DNA from: Spirochaetota bacterium
GTDB taxonomy: Bacteria > Spirochaetota > UBA4802 > JAFGDQ01
Assembly (NCBI GenBank): GCA_016932015.1
Contig: JAFGDQ010000082.1
Location: 1-36,891 of the forward strand
DNA: 36,891 nt
Reading direction: 5' to 3'
The notes beneath the pieces are model-generated. The model was given only the letters and a program-made list of their open reading frames with translations, did not search any database and was not told the origin of the DNA. The number at the start of each line of letters is the position of its first letter. Position 1 is the first letter of the stretch. The position numbers were made by a program, and so were the translations under genes. Of this stretch, positions 25,659 through 33,050 are shown piece by piece.

Positions 25659-26585
25659 ATGGAAAATGTTAACGGAAAGGTCGCTTTTATTACAGGCGGC
25701 GCAAGCGGAATGGGACTTGGCATGGCCAAAGTTTTCGCTGACAACGGCATGAAAATAGTTATTGCGGACATACGTCAAAACGCTCTTGACGAAGCAATGA
25801 AATATTTTAAGGGTACAGGACAGCCCGTGCACCCGGTAAAACTCGATGTTACTGACAGAGAAGCCTATAAGCAGGCAGCTGATGAAGCTGAAAAAGTTTT
25901 CGGTAAAATTCACGTACTCGTGAACAATGCCGGTGTCGGGGCTCCCGGAAAAATCGGAAGCGCGCCCTTTGCCACTTATAATGATTTTGATTTCGGACTT
26001 GGCGTAAATATTGGCGGAGTTGTAAACGGTATACTTACCATTCTGCCGCGAATAATCAGTCATGGCGAGGGAGGGCATGTTGTTTCTACAGCGTCAACAA
26101 GCGGTTTATCAGTTGTTGAATGGAACGCGATTTACTGCATGTCAAAAGCCGCGGTATCCGCTCTTATGGAAACGCTGGCTGCTGAACTTACCGGAACAAA
26201 TATCGGAGCGTCTGTATATTTTCCCGGCCCGGTAGCTACCGATATAGCGCGATCAAGTACTGAGACCAGGCCGGATCATCTGAAAAATCAAAAGGAAGAG
26301 GATATGAAAGCACCTCCGGATCATGATGACAGCGCATTTATGGATCCGCTTGAAGTCGGAGAATATGTCCTGAGAGGAATAAGAAGAAACGACCTGTTCA
26401 TATTAAGCCATCCGGAATTTAAAAATGCGATCAAATCCCGTTTTGAAGCATTAATGCGGGCAATACCGGACGAACCTGTGAATATAAAACGCTATGATGC
26501 AATAAAAAATATCGGGCATCTGGTTTATAATCCGGTATATGATTTACAGACAAGTCCCGGAAAGCCGGACTGGCGTAAGAAGTAG
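25659..26585 (+). CDS. SDR family NAD(P)-dependent oxidoreductase
   Basis: This classical short-chain dehydrogenase has 308 residues, with T-G-G-A-S-G-M-G at 12-19, N-N-A-G at 89-92, a catalytic serine near 145-148, Y159/K163 and P-G at 189-190. D37 at the end of the second strand favours NAD over NADP. A C-terminal extension of about 60 residues beyond the common core is present. The start has GAGG 7 bases upstream. It is only distantly like the SDR at the left end. The gene has no same-strand partner. The substrate is unknown. Confidence 0.9.
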   Translation: MENVNGKVAFITGGASGMGLGMAKVFADNGMKIVIADIRQNALDEAMKYFKGTGQPVHPVKLDVTDREAYKQAADEAEKVFGKIHVLVNNAGVGAPGKIGSAPFATYNDFDFGLGVNIGGVVNGILTILPRIISHGEGGHVVSTASTSGLSVVEWNAIYCMSKAAVSALMETLAAELTGTNIGASVYFPGPVATDIARSSTETRPDHLKNQKEEDMKAPPDHDDSAFMDPLEVGEYVLRGIRRNDLFILSHPEFKNAIKSRFEALMRAIPDEPVNIKRYDAIKNIGHLVYNPVYDLQTSPGKPDWRKK

Positions 26586-26615
26586 AATGATCGTCCTGTC
26601 AGGTATTAGTATATA

Positions 26616-26975
26616 TTATGATGCAGTAAAGTGATTTACTGCATCATCTATAGTATCAAAAATTTTTATTAGTTTATGAATATTTATTGGAAGCAGAAGA
26701 GTCAGTATCTGATCATTGCATCTTGCTATAACTATCTCCCCGTTTTCTTTTAACAATTCTTTCTGAAATTTTATAAGCAGGCCGATCCCGCCGCTGTCGA
26801 GCGTAAAAAGATCATGAAAATCGATAATTATTTTCCTGCCCCCTTTCTGTATAAGTTCAGAGAAAGCTGCCGATAATTTCCTGTGGTTGTCAAATGCAAG
26901 TTCTCCGCTTAAACTGATTGTATAAATTTCATTTTCTATATTATCAGCAGGTATTTGCGTTATATGAAATTGCAT
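26616..26975 (-). CDS. STAS-domain anti-sigma-factor antagonist (SpoIIAA/RsbV-like)
   Basis: This 119-residue single STAS domain is likely cytoplasmic. It carries the phosphorylatable serine in T-L-D-S-G-G-I-G, with S61 as the acceptor. In the family, an unphosphorylated antagonist captures a serine kinase/anti-sigma factor and frees its sigma factor or partner. I chose the internal ATG because AAAGGA lies 9 bases upstream and the encoded product starts like other STAS proteins. A longer frame reaching to 27038 has an implausible N-terminus. No anti-sigma kinase or phosphatase gene is in the window, so the partner is elsewhere. Confidence 0.85.
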   Translation of the reverse strand: MQFHITQIPADNIENEIYTISLSGELAFDNHRKLSAAFSELIQKGGRKIIIDFHDLFTLDSGGIGLLIKFQKELLKENGEIVIARCNDQILTLLLPINIHKLIKIFDTIDDAVNHFTAS

Positions 26976-27354
26976 TTTATTAATTCCTTTTTGTATTATA
27001 ATATGAAATATATAACAAATACAAGCAAGCATAGTCAATTGTTAATTTTTATTTATCCCCTAAAAAACTAAAAAATTTTCATATGATACTGATTTTAACA
27101 ACAAATATCAGAAAATAATATTATTGTTAATTCTCTGCGCACCTGCGTCCTGACGTGAGTATTATTTTACAATCATTACCTTAATATCATATATATTTAA
27201 AAAAAGTCAGTCAAGATGAATAAATTAATTGTCTTTGTTTCAGGATTAATTGACAAGATGGAAAATTACTGCAACAGATGCTCAGTACAACAGAGATACG
27301 GAAGGAACTTCCCGTAAGGAGACCGAATTTGATCTTTAAGATATAAGGCAGTAT
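26976..27354. other. Intergenic region
   Basis: AT-rich DNA between the STAS gene and the DapB-like gene, both on the minus strand. It should carry the STAS promoter. Apart from a 33-codon plus-strand frame without a ribosome-binding site, I see nothing in it. Confidence 0.5.
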
Positions 27355-28014
27355 TCATTTTTTTAAAATATCTGTAATATTATAAAGTCTGTTTTCAAAA
27401 CAGCCCTGATTCACTATCGGTAATATTTTTCTGAGTCCGTTCACATACGCGTCATGCCCCAGCACTTTTAACTGCAGGCTGATTTCGCAGCCGGTGTCTT
27501 TTATGAAAACATTATGGTACGCGTGCAATCCCAGATGCTGTTCAGGGATACCTGACTTTATCTGTTCATCCGGATTTCTGATTGAAATTATTTTTTCGGC
27601 TGACATTTGAAAATATTCCGCCAGTTCTACTGCAGTTCCGGGAATTGTCGTTTTATTTTCCTGATGAGACTCGATAATGTTTATTTTATATTGCGAAAAT
27701 TCGTGCCCGTACTGTTTTAACAATTCCATTATTTTCAGAACCGGTATTGCAGTATTCGGACAGAGAATGACAGGGCAATCAATGTTTTTTTCATGGACTG
27801 AACCCCCGGTGGATAGTTCCAGAAGTACGGACTTTGTTTTATTACAATATTCAAGACATTCATCAAACTGCCTGCCGCTTCCGGCATGCAGAAGAATTAT
27901 TTTCTCTTCAGACTTTAAGTCCGTATTTTTCCATTTCTTTAATTCAAATTCAGCGCTAAGGCCATTAATTATTGACTCAGCAAGTTTACCGTTTCCGGCA
28001 ATATATACTTTCAT
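27355..28014 (-). CDS. DapB-like (dihydrodipicolinate reductase family) NAD(P)-dependent protein
   Basis: This protein of about 219 residues has the two-part layout of DapB: a short Rossmann domain with A-G-N-G-K at 6-10 and a C-terminal domain. The signature E-S-H-Q-E-N-K at 115-121 followed by P-G-T-A at 125-128 matches the DapB active-site loop (E-x-H-H-x-x-K, then S-G-T-A). The first histidine and the lysine are kept; the second histidine is glutamine. Length is shorter than usual DapB (about 270), mainly in the N-terminal domain. I set the start at the fifth codon of a longer frame, where GGTGATG precedes the ATG. It lies 149 bp downstream of the activase gene on the same strand, so it may belong to the B12-controlled operon. 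True lysine biosynthesis is doubtful. Confidence 0.72.
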   Translation of the reverse strand: MKVYIAGNGKLAESIINGLSAEFELKKWKNTDLKSEEKIILLHAGSGRQFDECLEYCNKTKSVLLELSTGGSVHEKNIDCPVILCPNTAIPVLKIMELLKQYGHEFSQYKINIIESHQENKTTIPGTAVELAEYFQMSAEKIISIRNPDEQIKSGIPEQHLGLHAYHNVFIKDTGCEISLQLKVLGHDAYVNGLRKILPIVNQGCFENRLYNITDILKK

Positions 28015-28175
28015 AAGCATCACCATGTTTTTAATAAAAGGTTCAACTATTGAACGAACTTACGCACAGCAGTAAAGAAAAATACTGAATTTTAATAAAA
28101 TTTGTTCCTGGTGAGGTCATCCTGAGTATTAATAATAGAAATAAACAAATATCTTATGATTAAAAATTCATGTTA

Positions 28176-28946
28176 TTATATTAATACTGAACACGCAGCT
28201 CCATAGGCTACCGTAAACTGACAGTATGGGAAAACAAATACTTCCCTGAAAAGCTCATCCTCAATCGCGGATACCAGCCCCGAATTATTCGCCGGGCCGC
28301 CGTCAAGGTAAATGTCATCTTCCAGACTGGTACTGCCGGTTAAGCTCAATATCCTGCGCGCAACTGACTCATGAAGCCCTTTTATAATCTGTCCGGTTTC
28401 AGCTCCGCCTGCCATAAGCGATACAATCTCGCTTTCCGCGAATACAACGCATGTGCTGTTAATATTTGCCGGCTCTCCTGCTTCTTCAGAAAGGCTTCCG
28501 AAGTCCTGAACCGGCACATCAAGTATTCGTGCAGCCATCTCGAAAAATCTTCCTGTACCAGCGGCGCATTTGTCGTTCATTTTAAAATCAGTCAGCTTGC
28601 CTTCAGGCGAGAACCTCATGACCTTGATATCCTGCCCGCCTATATTGATTACCGTACGCGCTTTCCCTCCGCTAAGAAGAAACGCTCCTTTAGCATTGGC
28701 AGACAGCTCGTCAATTACAGTATGAGCTTCCTTTACCAGGTTCTTTCCATAGCCTGTTACCGCAATCTTTTCAATTTCTGAACGCTTTTTACGGGTTTCT
28801 TTCAGTCCCTCTTCAAGCATTCCCATAGCCAGGGCTTCCTGCCCTGGCACTGTAGGCCTGGCCTGTCTCCAGATCATTTCTTTATTTTCAACAATTACAA
28901 CCTTAACAGCAGTGCTTCCGAGATCTATTCCTGCGTTATATCCCAT
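28176..28946 (-). CDS. BadF/BcrA/HgdC-type ATP-dependent activase (acyl-CoA dehydratase activase)
   Basis: This 256-residue ASKHA-fold ATPase (258 if an upstream TTG is used) acts as the reductive activator of 2-hydroxyacyl-CoA dehydratase or double-cubane-cluster proteins. As a dimer it holds one 4Fe-4S cluster between subunits and drives a single low-potential electron into its partner on ATP hydrolysis. Counting from the TTG, the phosphate loop D-L-G-S-T is at 10-14, I-G-G-Q-D at 104-108 and the cluster cysteines are C129 (D-K-C-A-A-G-T-G) and C168 (S-T-C-V-V-F-A-E-S-E). These correspond to C127/C166 of HgdC. I prefer the ATG because AAGAAGG is 7 bases upstream of it. The partner gene ends 13 bp before. 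Confidence 0.92.
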   Translation of the reverse strand: MGYNAGIDLGSTAVKVVIVENKEMIWRQARPTVPGQEALAMGMLEEGLKETRKKRSEIEKIAVTGYGKNLVKEAHTVIDELSANAKGAFLLSGGKARTVINIGGQDIKVMRFSPEGKLTDFKMNDKCAAGTGRFFEMAARILDVPVQDFGSLSEEAGEPANINSTCVVFAESEIVSLMAGGAETGQIIKGLHESVARRILSLTGSTSLEDDIYLDGGPANNSGLVSAIEDELFREVFVFPYCQFTVAYGAACSVLI

Positions 28947-28959
28947 AATCAAACCTTCT

Positions 28960-30189
28960 TTATAATGTTGTTTTGAATGCTTCCAGCCTAGTTAAAATAT
29001 TGCGGCTGTCTTCTTTAGTGTAATCAGTTTCAATTCTTAAAAATTTGAATCCGCGTTCTTTCAGTTTTTTTTCAATTGTTATGCTTTCAATATCATAGGG
29101 ATGACACCCTTTCAGCACATGAAAAATAACTCCTTTAATTTCATTCGTACCTGCAGTATTCAGAATATTATTAACACGCCGTTCATTATCCGTGAATGTC
29201 GGGCATATACAGGCCTTATGATATCTTTCAGACAATGCCTTTAGCATTCCGTGAATAGTCATATCATCGCAGCATACTGCTCCGGGGAATATTCTTTCAC
29301 ACGTGCATATATCATCCGCGATTATATGCATTCCGGCTTCCTCTATCAGAAGCGGGATTTTCAGATTCGGAAAAAATACCGGAGATCCGGCAAGAAAAAC
29401 CCTGCTGTCAGTGCTTTCATTTTTGTCCTGCTTGTATTTCCGCAGCACAATATCAATATGCTCCGTCCATTTTTCAATATCATCCTGCAGGAAAGAATTA
29501 GCTATTACCGTAAACCATATATTCGGTAGTATTCCCTTTCTGCGGTATTCGATCAGCATATTGAATTCAGCCCATGCATCCGAAAACTTCCTGATTGAAT
29601 CTCTCAGGTTTCTTTTATTCAGTTTTTTACCGGAAAGTGTTTCAAGTCTGTCCTTTAAGCCGTATATTTCTTCAAGCCACCTGCTTTGGCTTTTTTCGTT
29701 TTCCTTAATATGAGGAAGTTCGAGAAAATGTACCTCAGGCAGTTCCTGATTCAACATTTCAGGCAATTTAACTACCCAGTCACATGATGTCGGTATTATA
29801 AAACAATCCGGACTCACTGCAGCGGAATTATGAAAACGCAAAGCTCCTGCCAGAGATTTAAGCACGGGACACATTAGAACAGGCATATCAGAAGAAAGCC
29901 GCTGAGCATAGATTGAACCGCTGCACAGCTTAATGCTGTCAACACCCAGAGCGTGAAGAATTTCCGGCGGGGCCTGAACACATAAAATCCCGGCCAGCGG
30001 ATTTACCCGGTTCTTTCTGCCGTTTTCCGGGAACAGGCTGATTTTTATAGTATTCAGAAAATAATCGAAAACAGGGGAATAATCATCTCTCTTTTTCAAT
30101 GATTCAATTTCACAGTCATATTCATCAATTGTCTTTTTGAATATCTTTTCAGTTATTCCTGTTTTGCCCCGGCTGCTTTTATTATTCAT
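28960..30189 (-). CDS. 2-hydroxyacyl-CoA dehydratase / double-cubane cluster family protein (HgdB/BcrC/YjiM-like)
   Basis: This 409-residue cytoplasmic Fe-S protein is paired with an HgdC-type activase. The cysteines usual for the family are visible: C107 in C-P-V-L-K-S, C136 in S-C-D, C295/C297 in D-D-I-C-T-C-E-R and C362 in K-G-C-H-P-Y-D-I-E-S. Others are at 70, 89, 306, 307, 327 and 329. Only one such subunit is present. True dehydratases need two (HgdA and HgdB), while the double-cubane proteins (DCCP of Carboxydothermus, E. coli YjiM type) are single-subunit homodimers. I therefore favour the DCCP-like group, whose physiological substrate is unknown. The gene sits 73 bp downstream of a membrane ferredoxin gene under a cobalamin riboswitch. 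Confidence 0.85.
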   Translation of the reverse strand: MNNKSSRGKTGITEKIFKKTIDEYDCEIESLKKRDDYSPVFDYFLNTIKISLFPENGRKNRVNPLAGILCVQAPPEILHALGVDSIKLCSGSIYAQRLSSDMPVLMCPVLKSLAGALRFHNSAAVSPDCFIIPTSCDWVVKLPEMLNQELPEVHFLELPHIKENEKSQSRWLEEIYGLKDRLETLSGKKLNKRNLRDSIRKFSDAWAEFNMLIEYRRKGILPNIWFTVIANSFLQDDIEKWTEHIDIVLRKYKQDKNESTDSRVFLAGSPVFFPNLKIPLLIEEAGMHIIADDICTCERIFPGAVCCDDMTIHGMLKALSERYHKACICPTFTDNERRVNNILNTAGTNEIKGVIFHVLKGCHPYDIESITIEKKLKERGFKFLRIETDYTKEDSRNILTRLEAFKTTL

Positions 30190-30262
30190 GTCTTTTTTTG
30201 CCTGTTTTATCTTGATTTCAGATGTCCCTCAAAGGCGCCAGGACATCAAATTATTTGTATTT

Positions 30263-31192
30263 TCAGGATCGATTATTCCTGATAAAATATTTCCTTGAAG
30301 TTAAAAATATTCTGTATTTAAGAAATTTAAGGCTCAGCACATTATCCTCAGGGCATGATTCCTGGCATTTCATACATAAAATACAGTCTTCGTCCATTAC
30401 CGCTTTATTGCTTCTCTCGTCAGAAACTTTCCTTATATCGACCGGGCACATCCTATGACAATTTCCGCATCCTGAGCAGAGATCTGCCTCTTTTTCAAAA
30501 CGTAACAAGCTGATCTTTTTAAAAAGCTGTATCAGAGGGAGCATAGGACAGAACAAGCAGAAAAACCTGTCCTTGAAAAAGCTTCCTACTATTATCGCAG
30601 CAGCGATTATTATTGACAACGCGGAAAATGTTCCGGTTATGACATTGGTATAGTCCAGAGCAAAATGATCAACATTACCTGTGAACAAAGGCATAATTGG
30701 TTTCGCAGGACATATCTGACAGAAAGGAAGGCTGAAATCGCTGTGCAGTCCCGCGTACGTTATTAGAACAGGAATAATTATTAAAAACGCGAGCAATACA
30801 TACTTCACTTTTTTCAATCCGTCTCTTGTCTTCCATGAAAATTCCGATTCTCTAATGCCGGTCTTTTTTCTTAAAATAGCAAGCCAGTCCTGAAAAGTGC
30901 CGAAAGGACATATCCAGCCGCACCAGAATTTCGACAACAATATTATAAGGAATATGAAAATTGCGAAATACAGCAGCACTCTGAACCCCTCATATGAGAA
31001 AAGATCAGCCACCGCGAACTCAAAGCCCCACTTGCCCTGCAGAGCCATCAGGTAGCAATGCCCTGAACAGCCGGAAACATACGGGCACGCGAAACAAGGC
31101 AGGGAATGCCCGAGTTTTATTCCCGCCCTTCCCCCGTAGATCAAAAAGATAAACATTAAATGCTGAGTAACAATTCTTATTCTGCCAATCAT
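30263..31192 (-). CDS. NapH/CcoG/NosR-type membrane 4Fe-4S protein
   Basis: This 309-residue inner-membrane electron-transfer protein has about five transmembrane helices. Membrane-side cysteine motifs are C33/C36/C42/C46, C-G-W-I-C-P at 91-96, C-Q-I-C-P-A-K-P at 158-165 and C-L-F-C-P at 212-216. The CxxxCP pair is characteristic of NapH, NosR and CcoG relatives. The C-terminal cytoplasmic part holds two classical 4Fe-4S ferredoxin sites, C239-x2-C242-x2-C245-x3-C249 and C270-x2-C273-x2-C276-x3-C280. It should carry electrons from quinol or a periplasmic donor to a cytoplasmic acceptor. The start overlaps the upstream stop by 4 bp. Context suggests it feeds the activase/double-cubane pair. 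Confidence 0.88.
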   Translation of the reverse strand: MIGRIRIVTQHLMFIFLIYGGRAGIKLGHSLPCFACPYVSGCSGHCYLMALQGKWGFEFAVADLFSYEGFRVLLYFAIFIFLIILLSKFWCGWICPFGTFQDWLAILRKKTGIRESEFSWKTRDGLKKVKYVLLAFLIIIPVLITYAGLHSDFSLPFCQICPAKPIMPLFTGNVDHFALDYTNVITGTFSALSIIIAAAIIVGSFFKDRFFCLFCPMLPLIQLFKKISLLRFEKEADLCSGCGNCHRMCPVDIRKVSDERSNKAVMDEDCILCMKCQESCPEDNVLSLKFLKYRIFLTSRKYFIRNNRS

Positions 31193-32100
31193 TTGTATTT
31201 GAAAGTCCTTCTTTTAATTAAAACTATTGCTGTAAAAAATATTATCGATACAGTAAAAAGCACGGCACCGTTTTTTACGTTCAGGAATGCGGTTCTTGAA
31301 CGATGGACAAGCAGGTTAAATGCTGCCGTATAATTCTTGCCGTTCCTGTTTATGCTGTTTAACAAAATTATTTCTTTATATGATGAAGTTCCGCCTTTGT
31401 TCAATTTGATGTCATGAGCGGGAATATATTCGAATTTTCCATTCCTGTCCGTAAATATTCTGCTGACCTTTTTGTTATCAATAATTACAATCATTTGTTT
31501 AATGCTGCCGCTGCCTTCAGGAACACGGCATAAAAACCTGAATTCATTTCCTGTTTGCGGCCAGTAGTTCTGCGGGGATTCAGTCAATTCAAATACCGGC
31601 AGATATTCCGGAAGTTTTACCAGCCCGGGCTTTCCTGTACTTCCTTTTAATCCATCGCCGAAAAGATAAAATACTGTCTGGGCAACATATGTATTGTTTT
31701 TATAATTTCCGGAAACATACACGTCGAATATTGAATAATTACCGGACTTTATTTTTACATAATATTCATTATTTAATTTTTCAACAGGTACTCTGTATGC
31801 CATATAATCCTGTTTTCCGGGCCTGCTGCTTTTCCTGCAATAAGCTTCGATGCTGTCGAATTCTGAAAGATTTTTAGCGGTATTATTTGTTCTGATTTTC
31901 AAAACCTGATACGCGGAACCGTCAGCCTCCTTCCCCTTTGCATCATACTGAAAATACAGATATGAATTACTTTGTATATCAGTATCAGGTAAATTTAATT
32001 CAGCTGTGGAAATTACAGATTGAAAGAGAAAGACAGCGGTCAAAAAAAAATGAGATAAAAGGCTTAAAAAACATTTTTTAATTTCTATGAGAAATTTCAT
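31189..32100 (-). CDS. Secreted, C-terminally membrane-anchored protein of unknown function, first gene of the cobalamin-riboswitch operon
   Basis: The 303-residue protein has a signal peptide (hydrophobic core about 10-26), a beta-rich extracytoplasmic region, and a C-terminal transmembrane helix with a basic tail (about 278-303). The start at the internal ATG is chosen because GAAGGGGAA lies just upstream and it yields a normal signal peptide. A longer frame to 32196 would run into the terminator. I do not recognise the family. It could be a substrate- or metal-binding domain or an assembly factor. The last helix overlaps translation of the membrane ferredoxin gene by 4 bp, which argues that the two proteins act together at the membrane. 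Confidence 0.75.
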   Translation of the reverse strand: MKFLIEIKKCFLSLLSHFFLTAVFLFQSVISTAELNLPDTDIQSNSYLYFQYDAKGKEADGSAYQVLKIRTNNTAKNLSEFDSIEAYCRKSSRPGKQDYMAYRVPVEKLNNEYYVKIKSGNYSIFDVYVSGNYKNNTYVAQTVFYLFGDGLKGSTGKPGLVKLPEYLPVFELTESPQNYWPQTGNEFRFLCRVPEGSGSIKQMIVIIDNKKVSRIFTDRNGKFEYIPAHDIKLNKGGTSSYKEIILLNSINRNGKNYTAAFNLLVHRSRTAFLNVKNGAVLFTVSIIFFTAIVLIKRRTFKYK

Positions 32101-32172
32101 AGTGTTCCCCTTCACTACAAATCGTATAATGAAAACAGGTATATTCGGATATAAACAGTTTTTGAATCCCTG

Positions 32173-32207
32173 AAAAAATAAAAAACCCGAAACCATAAGG
32201 TCCCGGG
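32173..32207 (-). terminator. Intrinsic terminator of the cobalamin-riboswitch leader
   Basis: Read on the minus strand, CCCGGGACC pairs with GGTTTCGGG across a four-base loop (two G-U pairs). A TTTTTTATTTTTT tract follows directly. It lies between the riboswitch and the first start codon, so it is the expected expression platform: B12 bound should favour termination. Confidence 0.75.
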
Positions 32208-32313
32208 GATTCCCTTTTTTTCCTCGAAATTCAAAACTGCGTGTATTGACAGGTCTTCTGGCTTCCGGATCAACCTGTAAACCGAACCTTCCCGCTTTTA
32301 AGGCAGTGGCATT

Positions 32314-32344
32314 AATACTTAAATCCCTTTGGGATTTAAGTATT
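32314..32344 (-). repeat. Perfect 14-bp hairpin at the base of the enlarged riboswitch arm
   Basis: AATACTTAAATCCC and GGGATTTAAGTATT are perfectly complementary over 14 bp with a 3-base loop. The hairpin adjoins the GCCACTGCC block of the aptamer. Its AATACTT strand could pair equally with any of three AAGTATT copies in the repeat array. Confidence 0.85.
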
Positions 32345-32476
32345 TTGGGAGTTTCAAATTTTCAATCTGAAACTCCATTAACTCAAACTCATTCAGGATC
32401 AAAAGTATTTTGGGAGTTTCTGATTTTCAATCCAAAACCCCATTAACTCAAATTCCTTCAGAATTAAAAGTATTTT
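32338..32476 (-). repeat. 65-bp tandem repeat (two units plus a partial third) inside the riboswitch
   Basis: Unit starts are at 32338, 32403 and 32468, an exact 65-bp period. The third copy is only the first nine bases (AAGTATTTT). The two full units differ at about 9 of 65 positions by my alignment. Each contains an inverted repeat: GGAGTTTCA/TGAAACTCC in the first and, in RNA sense, GGGGUUU/AAACUCCC in the second, which still pairs through one G-U. Confidence 0.85.
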
Positions 32477-32578
32477 CGGTCTTAGTCCCCGGTTACAGCG
32501 GTGGGCACGCTTCCGATTTACACGGAATTCCCTAAGGCTTTTACTATGTAAAAGCAAATCTCCGTTGTATGGAGAATC

Positions 32579-33050
32579 AACACATGATTATTATATGACT
32601 ATCGAATATTAAAAAGATATGGATTTGAGTCAATATATTTTTAATTAAAGGTATAAACCGGAATTGACAAACTGTATTTTCACAGCGAACAGAATCAGAC
32701 CCGATTATTTGCCGGATTTTTCTTCCTGATGCTATTTATATTTGCAGGAATAAGTCCCGCAATAACAATAAAATGTCTTCTTCTGTTTCCGGATTGTTAT
32801 GAAGTTTTTTATAAACTGATTATATTGATCTCTAAATTGTATTTCCGGATCCAAAAAATCCCCTGCGCTATCCTTTTTAATATTACTTGACTTAACCGGT
32901 AATTATTATATTAAATAATGTACTGTTTTTTAATTTGCTGTATATATTCCCGCGATCCGGCTAATAGCAGACTTTCTCAAAATAAAAATTACATCTAAGC
33001 AAGAGAGAATTTTACTGCTATAAATAATTTATACATTACAGGTAGCGCGT
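32579..33050. other. Divergent intergenic region upstream of the riboswitch and the LuxR-type regulator
   Basis: It contains the putative minus-strand promoter of the riboswitch and, on the plus strand, a weak candidate TTGACT-16 bp-TATTAA at 32887-32914 that could serve the membrane regulator. The rest is AT-rich without an open frame or recognisable motif. Confidence 0.4.
32605..32633 (-). promoter_or_regulatory. Putative promoter of the cobalamin-riboswitch operon
   Basis: On the minus strand TTGACT and AATATT are separated by 17 bp. The expected transcription start near 32598 places the whole aptamer in a leader of about 500 nt. The -35 box matches consensus at five of six bases, the -10 at four. 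Confidence 0.5.

Larger units (their letters stand above)
32240..32578 (-). promoter_or_regulatory. Cobalamin (AdoCbl-type) riboswitch with enlarged peripheral arm
   Basis: On the minus strand the leader contains the conserved blocks of the class I cobalamin aptamer. In order, these are AGGGAA near 32533-32528, a G-T-G-T-A-A-A-T-C-G segment and the core ending C-C-G-C-T-G-T-A-A-C-C near 32491. After a long arm follow GCCACTGCC, CGGGAAGG and the B12 box GAAGCCAGAAGACCTGTC near 32264-32247. The upstream hairpin CTTTTAC-ATA-GTAAAAG fits a P2-like stem. The element spans about 340 nt instead of the usual 200 or so because of a repeat-filled insertion between the core and GCCACTGCC. A terminator lies downstream and the first gene starts at 32100. 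Confidence 0.93.

Noticed and set aside
26976..27038. Longer start for the STAS protein
   Set aside because: The extra 21 codons lack a ribosome-binding site, while the internal ATG has AAAGGA in good position.
27216..27317. A 33-codon plus-strand frame beginning M-N-K-L-I-V-F
   Set aside because: No ribosome-binding site, no recognisable family and antisense to the local direction of transcription.
32338..32476. Repeat array considered as a CRISPR
   Set aside because: The units are directly adjacent with no spacers, and lie within a riboswitch arm.
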